This document shows positions 41,721-52,733 of a stretch of DNA of 64,000 nucleotides, in pieces. The first letter of the stretch is position 1. Each line of letters opens with the position of its first letter. The position numbers and the translations under genes are program-made. The notes under the pieces are model-generated. The model searched no databases. It was not told where the DNA came from and saw nothing but the letters and a program-made list of their open reading frames with translations. This stretch comes from Gracilaria gracilis (Eukaryota; Rhodophyta; Florideophyceae; Gracilariales; Gracilariaceae), in the NCBI GenBank assembly GCA_030374805.1, contig JARGSG010000106.1, forward strand, positions 1 to 64,000. Reading direction: 5' to 3'.

Positions 41721-44372
41721 TCATACCCAAGTCGTTTGATGCTTTTGATCATCCTCAGCAAGTTCCGCAATCTTTTCCTGAACGGTGGCATAGAACTGCT
41801 GCAGACCCTGGACAATGTCCTCATGAGAACTGTTCGTTCCCCTAATGGCTTCTCTTGTCCATCCCGGCAATTGACCGCAGACGCGTTTGTTTCGGAAGCG
41901 GCAATCCACTAAAAGAATGGCACCGTAGTCGTATCGATGCCGCAACGCTCTTCCCAACGCCTGATTCATTGCTCGATATGCCTGCATCTCATACCATTCA
42001 CCTCCTGATTGTAACTCCATGCGTTTCTTTTCATGTCTAGTTCGATCATTCCAGGCACGTTTTCTGTTCACCACTACATCCCTAATGTAGGGGAAGGGTA
42101 TCCCAACCAGAATTACACCTCGCGATGTCTCGTCTCTGAAGTCGATTCCCTCAGATAGCTTTCCGCGACAAACAGCGAATAACAATGCGCCGTGTTCTGA
42201 GCCGGAGCTCCTCTGATAGGCATTGACGATGTTATCAAAGTCTTCTCCTCTCTGATTTGGTTCTATTAGTACTACACCTTTAATGTTTTGAAGTCGTTCC
42301 CAGGCCCCAGAAACTTGCCACCGTCTTTGCATTTGGTCCATCATCCGATAACTGGGGAAGAATACTAGAACGCCTCCCGGAATAACCCTGCAGTAATCTG
42401 CAAGTGCAACACCCAACGCGTCTTGGAAAGCAAAAGTAGAAGACCCTCGAAAAGTGGCATCAAACAGTACTCTGTTTGGTCCCTCCCCTACTACGCCGAC
42501 AAACAGTTGGTTCTTGACGTCCACCACATGTGGCAAGGCTTTGGATATAGAGAAACTTGTACCTAATTCACCGGCAAAAGAACAAATCGGTGTCAGGGTC
42601 CCGGATGTGACTATGACCGACCGCGCCTTCGAAGAGATTTCGCGAAAGCAAATTGCTGCATTCAAGCAACAGATACTGATGTTTACCGCAGTCACAAAGT
42701 TAACAGTGCGTCTGACGACCACCATTGTAAAGTCATCTGGATGTTCAAACAAGTACGCCAGAGTTGTAAGCATTTGATTGACAATTGATAAACCTCTTGA
42801 AACCCATGCTTGTATTTCTTTCCGACTCTCTGCTTTTAAAGGTCGTTGCGTGCGACGGACTTTCCTTGGCTGAACGGTAACGTCGTCCTCATTGTTTTGC
42901 ACAGTATACACGTTTGGATCGCGTCCATATCCGAAGCAAGCTTCTTGGTTGGTGCTCTTCTCATGAGGTTTTTGGCGCTGGGTCGGAGAAAGAGTTTGTG
43001 CCGATGGATTGATATCATCCCATTCATTATCTCCGGCCCCCTTTTTGTTTCCATTCTGATCACTGAAGGTGATGATGAACTCGTACGAAGACTTCCATTT
43101 CTTAATCTCGGTTGGTGATATGTCTACTGCATTAAGTTTGGTCAGTATTTCATCCCGTTCAAAAACAGCGTCCTCGTGTCTGTCTCTCTCCTTCAGTGCC
43201 CCAGAAGACACAATATTCTCGGCCATTGTGACGAACCTATACAATAAGTCCTTAATATCCGAGTATGCGACCTTCAAGTCGCCGTTGCATTTCAGCAGAA
43301 GCATTTTGCTGATTTGCTCTGCCGCCTTTGACATTTTTGCAACGTCCGCTTCAAAGGTAGCACTTTCACGGGCATAACTCTCGATGTTGTGCGCCTCGTC
43401 AAGAATAACTATGTCGCCTGAGACGTTTATCCCTCGTGCTTTTCGACAGATGGGGTCGATGAGGAAACTGTACGGACACAGAATGAGCTGAGCCTTCTGA
43501 TAAAGGTGATGACTTCCGTAATATGGACAACCATTATGTTTCTTACCAAGTTCGACAAGTTCTTCAATATCCCACGGTTGATGATCAAGCTCTTCCCTGT
43601 TGGCAAGTGCCTCAGATCTACAAGAGAACGGGCAAGCGTTGTTTGCAGAAAGTAGAAGCTTGCATGTCTCATCCCTATTCGGAGCAGCCTTAACTCCTTC
43701 ATTTATACAGTATTCCTTTCTCGAAGCAAGGATCGACAGCGAAGGTGTATATTTGGTTTTGCGTAACTCACCGATGACTTGTGCAACTTGTGAATGCGTC
43801 CTAGTGGCATAGAATATACGCGGAATCTTTGGTTTCGGTTCTGGCTCTTCCCATTCATTGTGCTTGTTATCGAACGCATCTAGTGGAGCGTCTGAACGCA
43901 TCGATAGTAGTCTCTCGAACATGAAAGCGTTTTCGGGCTGTTCATCTCGCACATCTTCAGTGCGTTTCTGCTTCGGCTTCTGCCAGGATGTGTCACGAAA
44001 CTTTTTCGATGGGGCGAAGTCCATATCATCATCATCATCAACCTCTTTTGATTTCGATGATTCTGTGACTGTACTAGATTGTACCGGTAGTAATTCTTTC
44101 TCCTTTCGTGACGAAGATGGGTTAGCAAACGCTTCGATTGTCGTTTCATTCGAATGAACGTCTAGTAATTTGGTGAAATGCTTTTGTACTGCTAATGAAG
44201 AGCAAAGCAGAGCTAAACTCTTTCCAGTGCCAGTTGGACTTTCGACAAGAGCATGTTTCCTTCCCTTCACAGCTGTGACAACTGCATGCATAAGTGCGTT
44301 TTGAGCGCGATACGGTGCGTAGGGAAAGTGTACTGGAACCCCAGCCACATGCAGTTTTGGATTGCCGTGCAT
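41721..44372 (-). CDS. BRIP1: FANCJ/BRIP1-like DNA helicase (XPD superfamily, Fe-S)
   Basis: 5'-3' DNA helicase of the XPD/FANCJ/RTEL1/DDX11 group, acting in interstrand cross-link repair and G-quadruplex resolution. ATG at 44,372, 883 residues. Walker A is ESPTGTGKS (44-52). An insertion with acidic and basic patches (90-180) carries a possible nuclear signal (KPKQKR). Motif Ia is ATRTHSQ (189-195), and four cysteines of an Fe-S domain are candidates (222, 237, 247 or 251, 282). The DEAH box is at 325-328, and the C-terminal part has GKLSEGIDF and QALGRALRHRYDYG (motif VI). QPWDIEELVELGKK and AQLILCPYSFLID match FANCJ better than RTEL1 or DDX11. Animal FANCJ is longer (about 1,250 residues); the BRCA1-binding tail is absent. 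Intronless. Confidence 0.88.
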   Translation of the reverse strand: MHGNPKLHVAGVPVHFPYAPYRAQNALMHAVVTAVKGRKHALVESPTGTGKSLALLCSSLAVQKHFTKLLDVHSNETTIEAFANPSSSRKEKELLPVQSSTVTESSKSKEVDDDDDMDFAPSKKFRDTSWQKPKQKRTEDVRDEQPENAFMFERLLSMRSDAPLDAFDNKHNEWEEPEPKPKIPRIFYATRTHSQVAQVIGELRKTKYTPSLSILASRKEYCINEGVKAAPNRDETCKLLLSANNACPFSCRSEALANREELDHQPWDIEELVELGKKHNGCPYYGSHHLYQKAQLILCPYSFLIDPICRKARGINVSGDIVILDEAHNIESYARESATFEADVAKMSKAAEQISKMLLLKCNGDLKVAYSDIKDLLYRFVTMAENIVSSGALKERDRHEDAVFERDEILTKLNAVDISPTEIKKWKSSYEFIITFSDQNGNKKGAGDNEWDDINPSAQTLSPTQRQKPHEKSTNQEACFGYGRDPNVYTVQNNEDDVTVQPRKVRRTQRPLKAESRKEIQAWVSRGLSIVNQMLTTLAYLFEHPDDFTMVVVRRTVNFVTAVNISICCLNAAICFREISSKARSVIVTSGTLTPICSFAGELGTSFSISKALPHVVDVKNQLFVGVVGEGPNRVLFDATFRGSSTFAFQDALGVALADYCRVIPGGVLVFFPSYRMMDQMQRRWQVSGAWERLQNIKGVVLIEPNQRGEDFDNIVNAYQRSSGSEHGALLFAVCRGKLSEGIDFRDETSRGVILVGIPFPYIRDVVVNRKRAWNDRTRHEKKRMELQSGGEWYEMQAYRAMNQALGRALRHRYDYGAILLVDCRFRNKRVCGQLPGWTREAIRGTNSSHEDIVQGLQQFYATVQEKIAELAEDDQKHQTTWV

Positions 44373-45008
44373 GCGGAAGAAAGCAAGTTGCTATGGATCT
44401 CAGTCGACCACACAGACAGGGATTGGATTCGTTATTCCATTACTATTGTTTGTACTCCTCAGGAAGGTGCCAATGTGCTCGTCCAGTTCGAAAACTTCAG
44501 AGAATCGGGCCTTTCCATTGCCAAAATTCACTTCAGGGTTTTTTATGTGACCAAATCGGTAGGTGGCCAACAGTTTTCTACTGCCAAACTGCAGTAAAAC
44601 TTAGATGAGGCCTTCTCGTCCCTAGGCCATTGCGGGTTCCAACTGAGAGATGAGAGAGGAAGTCGATGTTCTGGCAAAACCAGGCAGGAAGATCCCAGTG
44701 CAGCTCCAAGTAGAGATTCCGACGGAATTTGTCGAATTAACTAAAGACCAAGAGTAAAACCATCGCACAGCATCGCTTGGGGTAAATAAACATTGACCTT
44801 AAACGCAGGAAGAGAAAAGTCATGCTAGCACACTTCTCTACAGGGCAATGCTTTTCCCTTTCATCCGGTGGCTACAGAACGCTTCTATAGAAGATATATG
44901 GGGATGCGAAAAAGGCTTGGTGCTCCACGAGTAGCTGTGACAGCGCAGCCTCTGCTGTTCTTTGTCCCACAGCTTTTTCTATCTCTCTCTGTTTATGAGT
45001 GCACTAGC
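44373..45008. other. Helicase promoter side and LINE 3' region
   Basis: No coding features. The part next to 45,009 is the 3' untranslated region of the LINE. Its outer border and any poly(A) or target duplication could not be located. The part next to 44,372 must hold the helicase promoter, so the LINE landed within about 640 bp of that gene's start. Confidence 0.5.
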
Positions 45009-48000
45009 TCAATTATGGCTTGGTGCAGAACGTTTCTGTTCAAAGAAACGCTCTCTCACCAGAAAGGCCAACACTCTAACGGGCCATTTTCTAACAATAC
45101 TAGAAACGGATTTGTCCTGGCGTTCACGACTTGAAGGTAGACACAAGCGTCTTGACAAGTTTCTCTTAGGGCATCTGAGAAGGTAGTGGTCCACATCATT
45201 CAGAACACCAGGCCTACAGTTACATACCATCTTCTTTCCAAATAAATGAGATCCAAGAGGGTGCAAACTTGGTGTATGTCCCACATATATCTGTGCCAAA
45301 GCTGTTTCTGCTTCTCTTAGAGTAAGAATATTTTCAAACTCGTCTGGTAACTTCGAAATGAGCGATACTGATTTCTTCGTAGTCGAGACCCTCCTTCTTA
45401 CTTCTGAAAGATCTATAGGAACTCTTATCTGTTCACATAGTGGAATCTTCAATGCTTCTTTCGCCATGTTATCTACTAGCTCGTTCTTCAAAATTCCACA
45501 ATGACTTGGCACCCAAAGTATATGAACAGGACATAAAACACTCAGTTCAGACAGCAATTTAGAAAGCTGCTGGACAGCGTTCGATTGTTGTCGAACTGGA
45601 GTCTGCAGATTTCCCATAACGCTTTGGGAATCAGTAACAATCCTAACAATTCCTCTCCAGCCTCTTCGTACCTTTTCAAGCACACGCATAATTGCTGCTT
45701 TTAGCGCCGTCACTTCCGCCATAAATGAAGATACTCCGACTCCAGCAGGTACCAATTTCGTCTCCGGTTGTGCCCCAGGTTGCCACCATATTGCATATGA
45801 GCCACCACCCACAGTAGATATCTTAAGTTCCTTTATGTTCAGTCGGTCTCCGTCTTCATCTAATATTTCTCTTCCTCCTGGTAGCACTCCATATGCAAAC
45901 GTAAAGTGATCATCATAGTTAACAACTATATCCGGACTTCGTCCATGTTTGTTCTGAAATTTCTGGACAATCTCACCGTAGCGGTCAAACTCCTCAGGAT
46001 ATTGAATGGAACCTGCGTACCAGCCTTCATCCCACTCAACAGTAGCTCTTAGAGGTTTGGAACTCTCTGTTCCTTCCGCCTTTCCTACAGATCCATCGGT
46101 CCAAACCTCACAGTCTGCAGGTGGTAATAAATTGATTGCTTTCATAGCTTCAAATCTTTGTTCCTCAACAGTGTCATCTTTAGAGCAGTTGCTGTAATGA
46201 AATTGTAGTCCTTCCATGTTCAGTAAACCAACCTCCTCTGGTAGTGGCGCCCGGGGAAGTTGTAGTAGCCCCACCTCCGCAAGCCAGAACTCTGCAGCCT
46301 TCTTAAACGATGATCTTGACTTCCGTATACGGGTGAGCGACTCCATCTTTAACGCGAAAGCAATTGGTGTCATTTCCTTTGTTGCACATCGCATTGCTTT
46401 CTCGTATCCTATCGCGGCTTGTGATACTGCCACTCTATAGAGGCTTGGTTGGTCCACTAATTCCCTGAGTCTGTGAATAGGAGAAGATTTCGGACATCCT
46501 GTCTGCAGCCTTGATGCCGCATTTCTTGCTCTTTCAATCTCTTCTACAGCACATTCCAAGGCATTCGGTACAACCACACATGCTGCGTACTTCGCTAAGG
46601 GCTCTAGAAATCCAATCCTAAAGATATTCATCGTACTCCAGTTGCCACCCCAACTTGTGCCAGTCAGCCTTCGCAGAATGCGACACCTACTACGGTACTT
46701 TGCCGCCACTTTAGCCAAATGATGGTGAAAGTTAAGCCTACTATCCAACTGAACTCCAAGAAACCGTGTGCTTTCCTGCGGCTCTATCCACATTCCTGCG
46801 ACTCTCAGCGCATACTTTTCTTTGTTTTTCTTCCAACTTTGGTACGTGAATGGAACTGTAGCAGTTTTCTTGGGATTCAACCTGATGTTGTTCTCAGCAC
46901 AATAAGTTTCCAATCGTTCAATTGCTGACTGCAACTTCGATGTGCAAACTTCAAGCTTTCTCTGGGTAGTCCACATGGCAACATCATCCGCGAACATGCT
47001 TATTCCAATATCCTTTTCCTCTCCTACTACGATGCTTGGTAGGTCTGCGACGTAGGCGATCCATAATCCTGGTGAAAGCGTGCTTCCTTGCGGGAGCCCT
47101 TGGGGAACAATTCTTGGACTTGTATCGGCTGTATTCCATCGGCATGTCCAGCGTCGGTCCATGATAAACGACCTTATCCATCTCCACAGCTGTGCTGGGC
47201 AGTCCATGTTCGCCAACTTCACCATCAGTTTTACGTGTTGAACACAATCATAAGCCTTTGAAAAATCGCAGAAGACCCCCAGCGTCTGCTTCCGACTCTG
47301 CCATCCATTTGTCACTTGCTCACACAGCGCAGCTACCTGTTCTTCTGTCGCTCTGTTCATTCTAAATCCGGCCTGACATGACGGCAGCTTTGGCTCGAGC
47401 CATTGCATAAAGATACGGTTAACCATCCTCTCTACTAGTCGCGCTACAACTGATGTGAGGGAAATTGGTCGAAACTTCCCTCTAATGCCTGGCTTTGGGA
47501 TCGGAATGAGACGCGCCAACCGCCACCTAGATGGAGTACAAGATTCCTTGTAGCTCATATTGATAAGCTCCAACAGCAAACTCTTTGCCACAAAAGGAAG
47601 GTGCTGTAAGAACGCAATCTGTACTTCGTCTGGTCCTGCCGTTTTTCGAGGGTTCATTTGCTTTAACTCATGTTCCAGGTGTTCCATCTGGAACTGCTTT
47701 TCTACCCATGCTGTACCTTCCTTGTATTGCGCCTGATATTTGTCCAATACTCTTCTGTAGTCATTCCTTGTTTCCGTATCCTTCTTATGATTTCGCACTT
47801 TTCGTATCTCTGACTTAATGAACCACTTCGCTCTCTTCTTATCGAACCAAGTTTCTCCCCCAGGAGGACATAAGGGGGAGGGATCCACTCTGTTGTTCTC
47901 TATTGACTTCATAATTTTCCACAACTTTGCATCTTCATCGTTCGGTCTCAGTATACTCACCATATCCCTCCAGGTATCTCTCTTCAGCCTGTCTATGACA

Positions 48001-49037
48001 ACTCGTGCATGGTCCCTAACGCATTGTAAAATCTTACGATTCTCGTCTGTTGGGTTTTCTTTGTATCGTTTCCACATTTCCGACCGTTGTTGAACGACCT
48101 CTGCTGCCTCTGGATTCCACCATGGGGCTTCTATTCTCCTTCTTCCATAAGGAACTGAAACTTTAGCTGCACTCATTATCGAGGAATGTAAGCATTGGTA
48201 ATATTCATCTACACTGTGAAATGATCTATCATCTATCATGCAGAGATGGCTTTCGACTTCCTTCTCAAACTTTTTCCAATCTGCATTCTGTATGCTCCAC
48301 CGTTTCCTTTTCTTCTGTATGAACGACTTTGTTCCCAAACGTACCGAAACAAGACAGGGATGATGATCCGAGAACGCGTTGTCAGCAGCTTCCCACTTTG
48401 ATAACGGTAACCACTTCTCAGGGATTGCTGCAACGTCTATTCCGCTTTGGGTGCCACAACCAGGGTCTGTGTGAGTTGCGGTACCATCAACGTTCAACAC
48501 GACACGTCCTGTGCTTTCGAGATAATCTTCCATTTCTACACCAGCAGCTTCAGTCCTGGCAGGATACCAAGATCCACATACGTTACAGTCTGCAAGCAGC
48601 ATATCTCGCTCGTCCACTGATTTGTACCATTCCGTTGTTTTCAGCCGTGGAGGGACATAAACGTTTGTTATCGAGAGCGGGCCCCTTGGCGATCTCACTA
48701 TGACGGTTACTCTTTCCACTCCCGTGAGGAGGGGCCGCTCTGAGATAACATCAAGGCTCATATCCTTTCTTTGGTATGTTGCCACACCTCCCCCACGCCC
48801 CGTAGCACCGTCAAGACTACTTTCCCTGTCACATCTGCCAAGAATTGAGAAGCCTTGTATCCTTGGACTGTGGTCTTCTTTGCGAAGGTGTGTTTCTTGT
48901 AGACACAAGAGATCGGCTTTCCATTTGTGCGCCAAGCGCGCAATTTCAGCGCGTTTCCCCGCCGCAAGAAGACTCCGACAGTTCAGTTGGAGTATACGCA
49001 AGACTCCCCGTTCTCCGTTGTTTTCCAATTTTTTCAT
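45009..49037 (-). mobile_element. Non-LTR retrotransposon (LINE) with one long open frame
   Basis: ATG at 49,037 opens 1,342 codons without interruption. An apurinic-type endonuclease starts at about residue 12 (LRILQLNCRSL, LLCLQETHL, FSDHHPCLVS). The reverse transcriptase (about 430-720) has PIPKPGIRGKFRPISL, LPQGSTLSPGLW and the catalytic FADDVAMW (about 680). RNase H is at about 960-1,190 (WTDGSVG, TDSQSVMG, WVPSHCGILKNELVDNMAKE). A Cys/His cluster lies near the end (CNCRPG...VDHYLLRC). The order EN-RT-RNase H places it in the I/R1/Tad/ingi-like group. It acts by target-primed reverse transcription. No separate gag-like ORF1 was seen upstream, so it may have one ORF only or be 5'-truncated. 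An uninterrupted frame of this length suggests recent activity. Confidence 0.95.
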
Positions 49038-50055
49038 CTTCGTTGGCCCGAAAGATGTTGGCCTCCTTTGGAGACTCGACCGCAGATCCGTTTCGCTTCT
49101 CCTCACGAGAGGGAAGTCAGGCACACCACGTGAAGGCGGGCTTTTTCTATATTATCTGGAATGGTTCGTTTTGACGAGTTAGCTACATTCACAAATGTCT
49201 GTCTTATTAGGCTTCAGCATCTATCCGGAAGATGCACCCTCAGCACAGGCTCTCTCCAAATTCAATACCGATACATACAGAAATGCCCGAGCTAGAGCGC
49301 AGTAATCATCTGCAGTGACTACCTCAATTCTCATAAACCTCACTATCTCCAACCCCAACCTCAGTTTTTCTACTCGTCGACCCAATCAAGACCCCAACCG
49401 CCTCAAGCTCTCCTCCATTTCTGATCCCAGCCCCCGCACCAGGGACATTTGGTCAAGGTGCCTACGTCACAGTTCCAATTGTGCTCCGTCATGCGGCTCT
49501 GATGGGACCATCACCGTCAGAGCTGGAATCCACATCAGAATGACGCAAACGCTGCAGACCAAATAAGAGGGTCACATATTCGGAATGAATCACTAAACAG
49601 TCTCGGGGAATAGGCTATTCCCCGAGACTGTTTAGTGACTCATTCTAGTCAAAACGCCATCTGCAAGTTGGCTCTCATAGTCCGAGATTGCAGGGAGAAG
49701 ATTTCGAAGTATCTTCATGCTGTGAACTAGAACTTACTGTAACGTTCCGACAATAAATGTAAACAAAACGGCAATTTCTAGGGTGGCGAACAGAAAACAC
49801 GCAATATCTTCGGAACTAAGCAACTCCGCAGCATTCTAAGACTATTCTCTTAAAGGATAGACACAGCTTCTTCGTTCCACAGAAGAAGAACAAAAAGGCA
49901 GAAAGACCGAACAAGTAACAAAGCATTCTCTAATCCCCTTTATAACGGTCAACTTCAAGGATATCTAAAACTGTAAACAGAAAGAAACCTTAAAATACCA
50001 ATCACATATTGACAAATCGCATTCAGACAGCCTCCACGGCCAAGTAGAAAGCCAC
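49038..50055. other. Intergenic between LINE and Tigger transposase
   Basis: It contains the LINE 5' untranslated region (up to perhaps 49,200), a 63-bp palindrome (separate entry) and the 3' side of the transposase gene. A plus-strand frame at 49,315-49,566 has no recognisable feature. Terminal inverted repeats of the transposon were looked for here and not found. Confidence 0.5.
49583..49645. repeat. Near-perfect 63-bp palindrome
   Basis: The left arm, 49,583-49,613, and right arm, 49,615-49,645, are reverse complements over 31 bp with one mismatch and a single-base centre (GAATAG-G-CTATTC). The arm core is CACTAAACAGTCTCGGGGAA. No coding context. It lies between the 5' side of the LINE and the 3' side of the Tigger transposase. 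Confidence 0.95.
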
Positions 50056-51738
50056 TTACGCAGACGAGTGCTCAGCATTGCGCTGAACATGCGCACGCCA
50101 CGATCGAAGAGCCCGGCGTTCGCGTCGCGTCTTAACAAGACGCTCACGGCGAATTGCTCGCTCCGGTCCCAAAGACAAAAGACGACGAAGCTCCGCGGGC
50201 GTTTCGTCGTTAACGTTTCTCGCACGACGGCTGACATTACCTCCCGGAGCTGTGATTTCACCTGATGATCGGCCACCATTTCGAGGGATGCAACGTTCCG
50301 CACGGCGACGTTCCCGTTCTTTCAAGGCTTCCAGCACAACTTCTGCCGTCAGATGAGCACCAGTTGTGGTGTTGATTCTAATGGTTCCGTTTTCCTGCAC
50401 ATTTGCGCAATGCAGTAGCATTCGTGAGCGTGCGTTAAAGCTTTCAACCAAAGCACGGACAGTAATCTTGTCTTCTCCGCGCAGAGTTTTCTCGAGAATG
50501 GGTTCGACCGATGCACAACGTTCTTCCGGCACCCATACACCAGTTCCACGAAAGCCGTTTTGTATATTCCTCCTGGTCACAGAGTCCTCATACGCAGTTG
50601 TAATACAAGCGGCGACATCAAAAGCATCAAGAGTGGTATGCACTCTCGCGATGGAATGCAGTTCACGCTGCATATAGCTCTTGAAAGGGGAAAAAACGCC
50701 ATAGTCGAGAGGCTGTAGGACGTGGGATGTATGTGCCGGCAGACCAAGAACGAAGATACGGTTTTCTTTCAACAGTAGAAGCGTTTCAAATTGAATATGA
50801 GCGGCGTATCCATCGAACACTAACATAAGGTGTGTGTTGTTCTTGCGTAGTTCTTCCGTTTCTTTGACAAACTGTTTCGCCCAATCGAAGAATATTGCGC
50901 TGTTCACCCCTGCAGGTTCGCGGTGGTACAAATAGCAGGGAGGAAGATGTTTATGAATCGTTTCATACGTCCCATTCACCCGCCGAAAACGTGCCTGCTT
51001 ACCTGGAAAAACAACAATCGGTTTGAACTTAGATCCTGCTGCATTCACCACTGGCATTATCGTGACGTGGTCGAGATTGCCCCGCGTCTTTATATCTGTG
51101 TGAACGAGTTTTCTTTCTGCCGGGCCAACTCCTTTACGAAGGGAGCGGCCGATCATTTTCGTAAAGGAAACCCCCGACTCATCCAGGTTGAAAACTTGCT
51201 CGGGTTCAGTTATGCGGTATCGACGCATGAGTGCCTTCATACGAGCAACGTGCTCTACGATGTTGTCTCTGGTTACTGCTTTTATGCGTTTGTTTTCTAC
51301 CATTTGGACTGACTTAACTTTGAGCGAGCGGTGTCGTTTGATGAACGAGTTGACCCATGTGGGAGAGGGCCTGGGTTTCGGATGGGAGCATTTGAGGCGT
51401 CTCGCGGGAGGCAGAAGTGATACGTAGTGCTCGGCTAGAGCTGTGACTCCGTGTTTGGTCAAGGGCGTATGGTTGGCAGCGAACTCTTGAATTGCCCGCG
51501 AGAGAGTTAGTTCTTCGTCAATGGTGAACTTGGTAGGACGTCCTGGTGGAGTATGCGGGAGGTGTACATCTTCGGGCCCCTGTGGAGGAGAGTCGGGAAG
51601 ATGGTCAATCCACCATTGAAATTTTTTGTTGATAAGACTCTTCGTAAGGTTGTAACGGTTGGCAATGTCGTTCAGCGACGCAAGAGGTTCATTGTAGTAG
51701 TCCCAGAGCGCTAACTGCAGCGGTGTAACGTCTGCCAT
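50056..51738 (-). CDS. Pogo/Tigger-type DDE transposase, frame intact
   Basis: Cut-and-paste transposase of the Tc1/mariner superfamily, pogo branch. ATG at 51,738, 560 residues, uninterrupted. An N-terminal psq-like helix-turn-helix (about 5-45) is followed by a CENP-B-type DNA-binding domain (about 65-140, ending WVNSFIKRHRSLK). The DDE_1 catalytic domain has Asp186 (NLDESG), Asp309 (LMLVFDGYAAH) and Asp345 (LQPLDYGVFSPFK); the last two are 36 positions apart (35 residues between), the pogo-type DD35D. The C terminus is Arg-rich and basic. Terminal inverted repeats and a TA duplication could not be seen in the flanks, so it is either an element with short or diverged ends or a domesticated gene. 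A decayed relative lies at 61,965-63,450. Confidence 0.93.
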   Translation of the reverse strand: MADVTPLQLALWDYYNEPLASLNDIANRYNLTKSLINKKFQWWIDHLPDSPPQGPEDVHLPHTPPGRPTKFTIDEELTLSRAIQEFAANHTPLTKHGVTALAEHYVSLLPPARRLKCSHPKPRPSPTWVNSFIKRHRSLKVKSVQMVENKRIKAVTRDNIVEHVARMKALMRRYRITEPEQVFNLDESGVSFTKMIGRSLRKGVGPAERKLVHTDIKTRGNLDHVTIMPVVNAAGSKFKPIVVFPGKQARFRRVNGTYETIHKHLPPCYLYHREPAGVNSAIFFDWAKQFVKETEELRKNNTHLMLVFDGYAAHIQFETLLLLKENRIFVLGLPAHTSHVLQPLDYGVFSPFKSYMQRELHSIARVHTTLDAFDVAACITTAYEDSVTRRNIQNGFRGTGVWVPEERCASVEPILEKTLRGEDKITVRALVESFNARSRMLLHCANVQENGTIRINTTTGAHLTAEVVLEALKERERRRAERCIPRNGGRSSGEITAPGGNVSRRARNVNDETPAELRRLLSLGPERAIRRERLVKTRRERRALRSWRAHVQRNAEHSSA

Positions 51739-52375
51739 TTTGTTGGATGACGTAATGAAACTGCGTCAGCTTGGCGCAGTTTTTGCTCTCGGGTCTGGAT
51801 TCAGGTTTTGGTGGGTGTAGTGAGATTGTATTCTGTAAACGGCTGTCCTGGAGAGATCTACATACATTTGCTGTTCGTTTCGCGCTTCCAAAAGCGCGCC
51901 AACTTTGAATGGTTTCGGGTTGGCGGACTTACGAAGTCAAACTGTTTCGGTATCGACTACCCTTCGCGCCAAATTCTATGTAGACACTGCGAATTTGTCG
52001 TTCACAGTTTCCGAAATTTGTCCACAGTTATAAGCAACTACGTTACGTAGACAAGTAATAAGTAAGATGTAAGACCCCCTCTACGAAACTCAATAGCACA
52101 CGTATAATGGTGTGGTGCATGAACCTCATACGTTGTACCAGTATCCATCTTAACCCTAAAGCTCTTGCTTTTTGTTGTACGCGCGGAAAAGTTTGTGTTC
52201 AGACTTCTCCATCTTCACCACCTGTGTGTGCCGCTTTCAACAGAAGAGCAATCATCCTGTACCTTTCCGATACGAACCACAACACGATCTACATCCGCCT
52301 GCAGTCTCCGTCGTTTGCGAACGCCATCTAATCGTTTTGTGTTTTGTTCAGTGCATCCCTATTTTCGTCGTCAGG
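51739..52375. other. Intergenic upstream of transposase
   Basis: The 5' flank of the transposase and of the plus-strand zinc-finger ORF. It contains a short palindrome around CTACGTTACGTAG (52,038-52,050) and AAAGCGCGCC/GGCGCAG-type GC-rich repeats. No gene and no clear terminal inverted repeat were seen. Confidence 0.4.
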
Positions 52376-52711
52376 ATGTATGCATGCTCAAAATGTGGGC
52401 ACGGCTCTGGATCTTCACAAGATCTAAGCCAACACAAAGAACAGAACCATAATATGACGCAATCCCAGTCTTACTACGTGTCTAGTGAAACTGCGAATGC
52501 TGCCACACTACTTATGCAGCTCTCTCGTGCAAGCAATGCAAACGATAATCAATCGGCTGGAAGTTCGACGTCAAATGTGCGGCAGTCAATGTTAGCTTCT
52601 GTGAATCGCTCCATGGTGGTACAGGGCAGGAAAGTCAACCAACGTTCTACTGCGCAAACTGCGTCTACATCGACAGCGCGATCCACGTCGGCGAACATTT
52701 CACAGGATTAA
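52376..52711 (+). CDS. Small C2H2 zinc-finger ORF
   Basis: ATG at 52,376, 111 residues. The first 25 residues form an exact C2H2 finger: CSKC, 12 residues, H, 4 residues, H (CSKCGHGSG...QHKEQNH). The remainder is Ser/Thr/Asn/Gln-rich and unstructured. A second plus-strand stretch 40 bp further on carries another His-pair, so the two may be exons of one gene. A small nucleic-acid-binding protein is possible; no orthologue is recognised. Confidence 0.45.
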   Translation: MYACSKCGHGSGSSQDLSQHKEQNHNMTQSQSYYVSSETANAATLLMQLSRASNANDNQSAGSSTSNVRQSMLASVNRSMVVQGRKVNQRSTAQTASTSTARSTSANISQD

Positions 52712-52733
52712 GTAACGTCTTCAATTACACCAT

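Noticed and set aside
49125-49566. Possible ORF1 (gag-like) of the LINE or a separate small gene
   Set aside because: Minus-strand frames upstream of 49,037 are short and lack knuckle or coiled-coil features; the plus-strand frame 49,315-49,566 has no signature.
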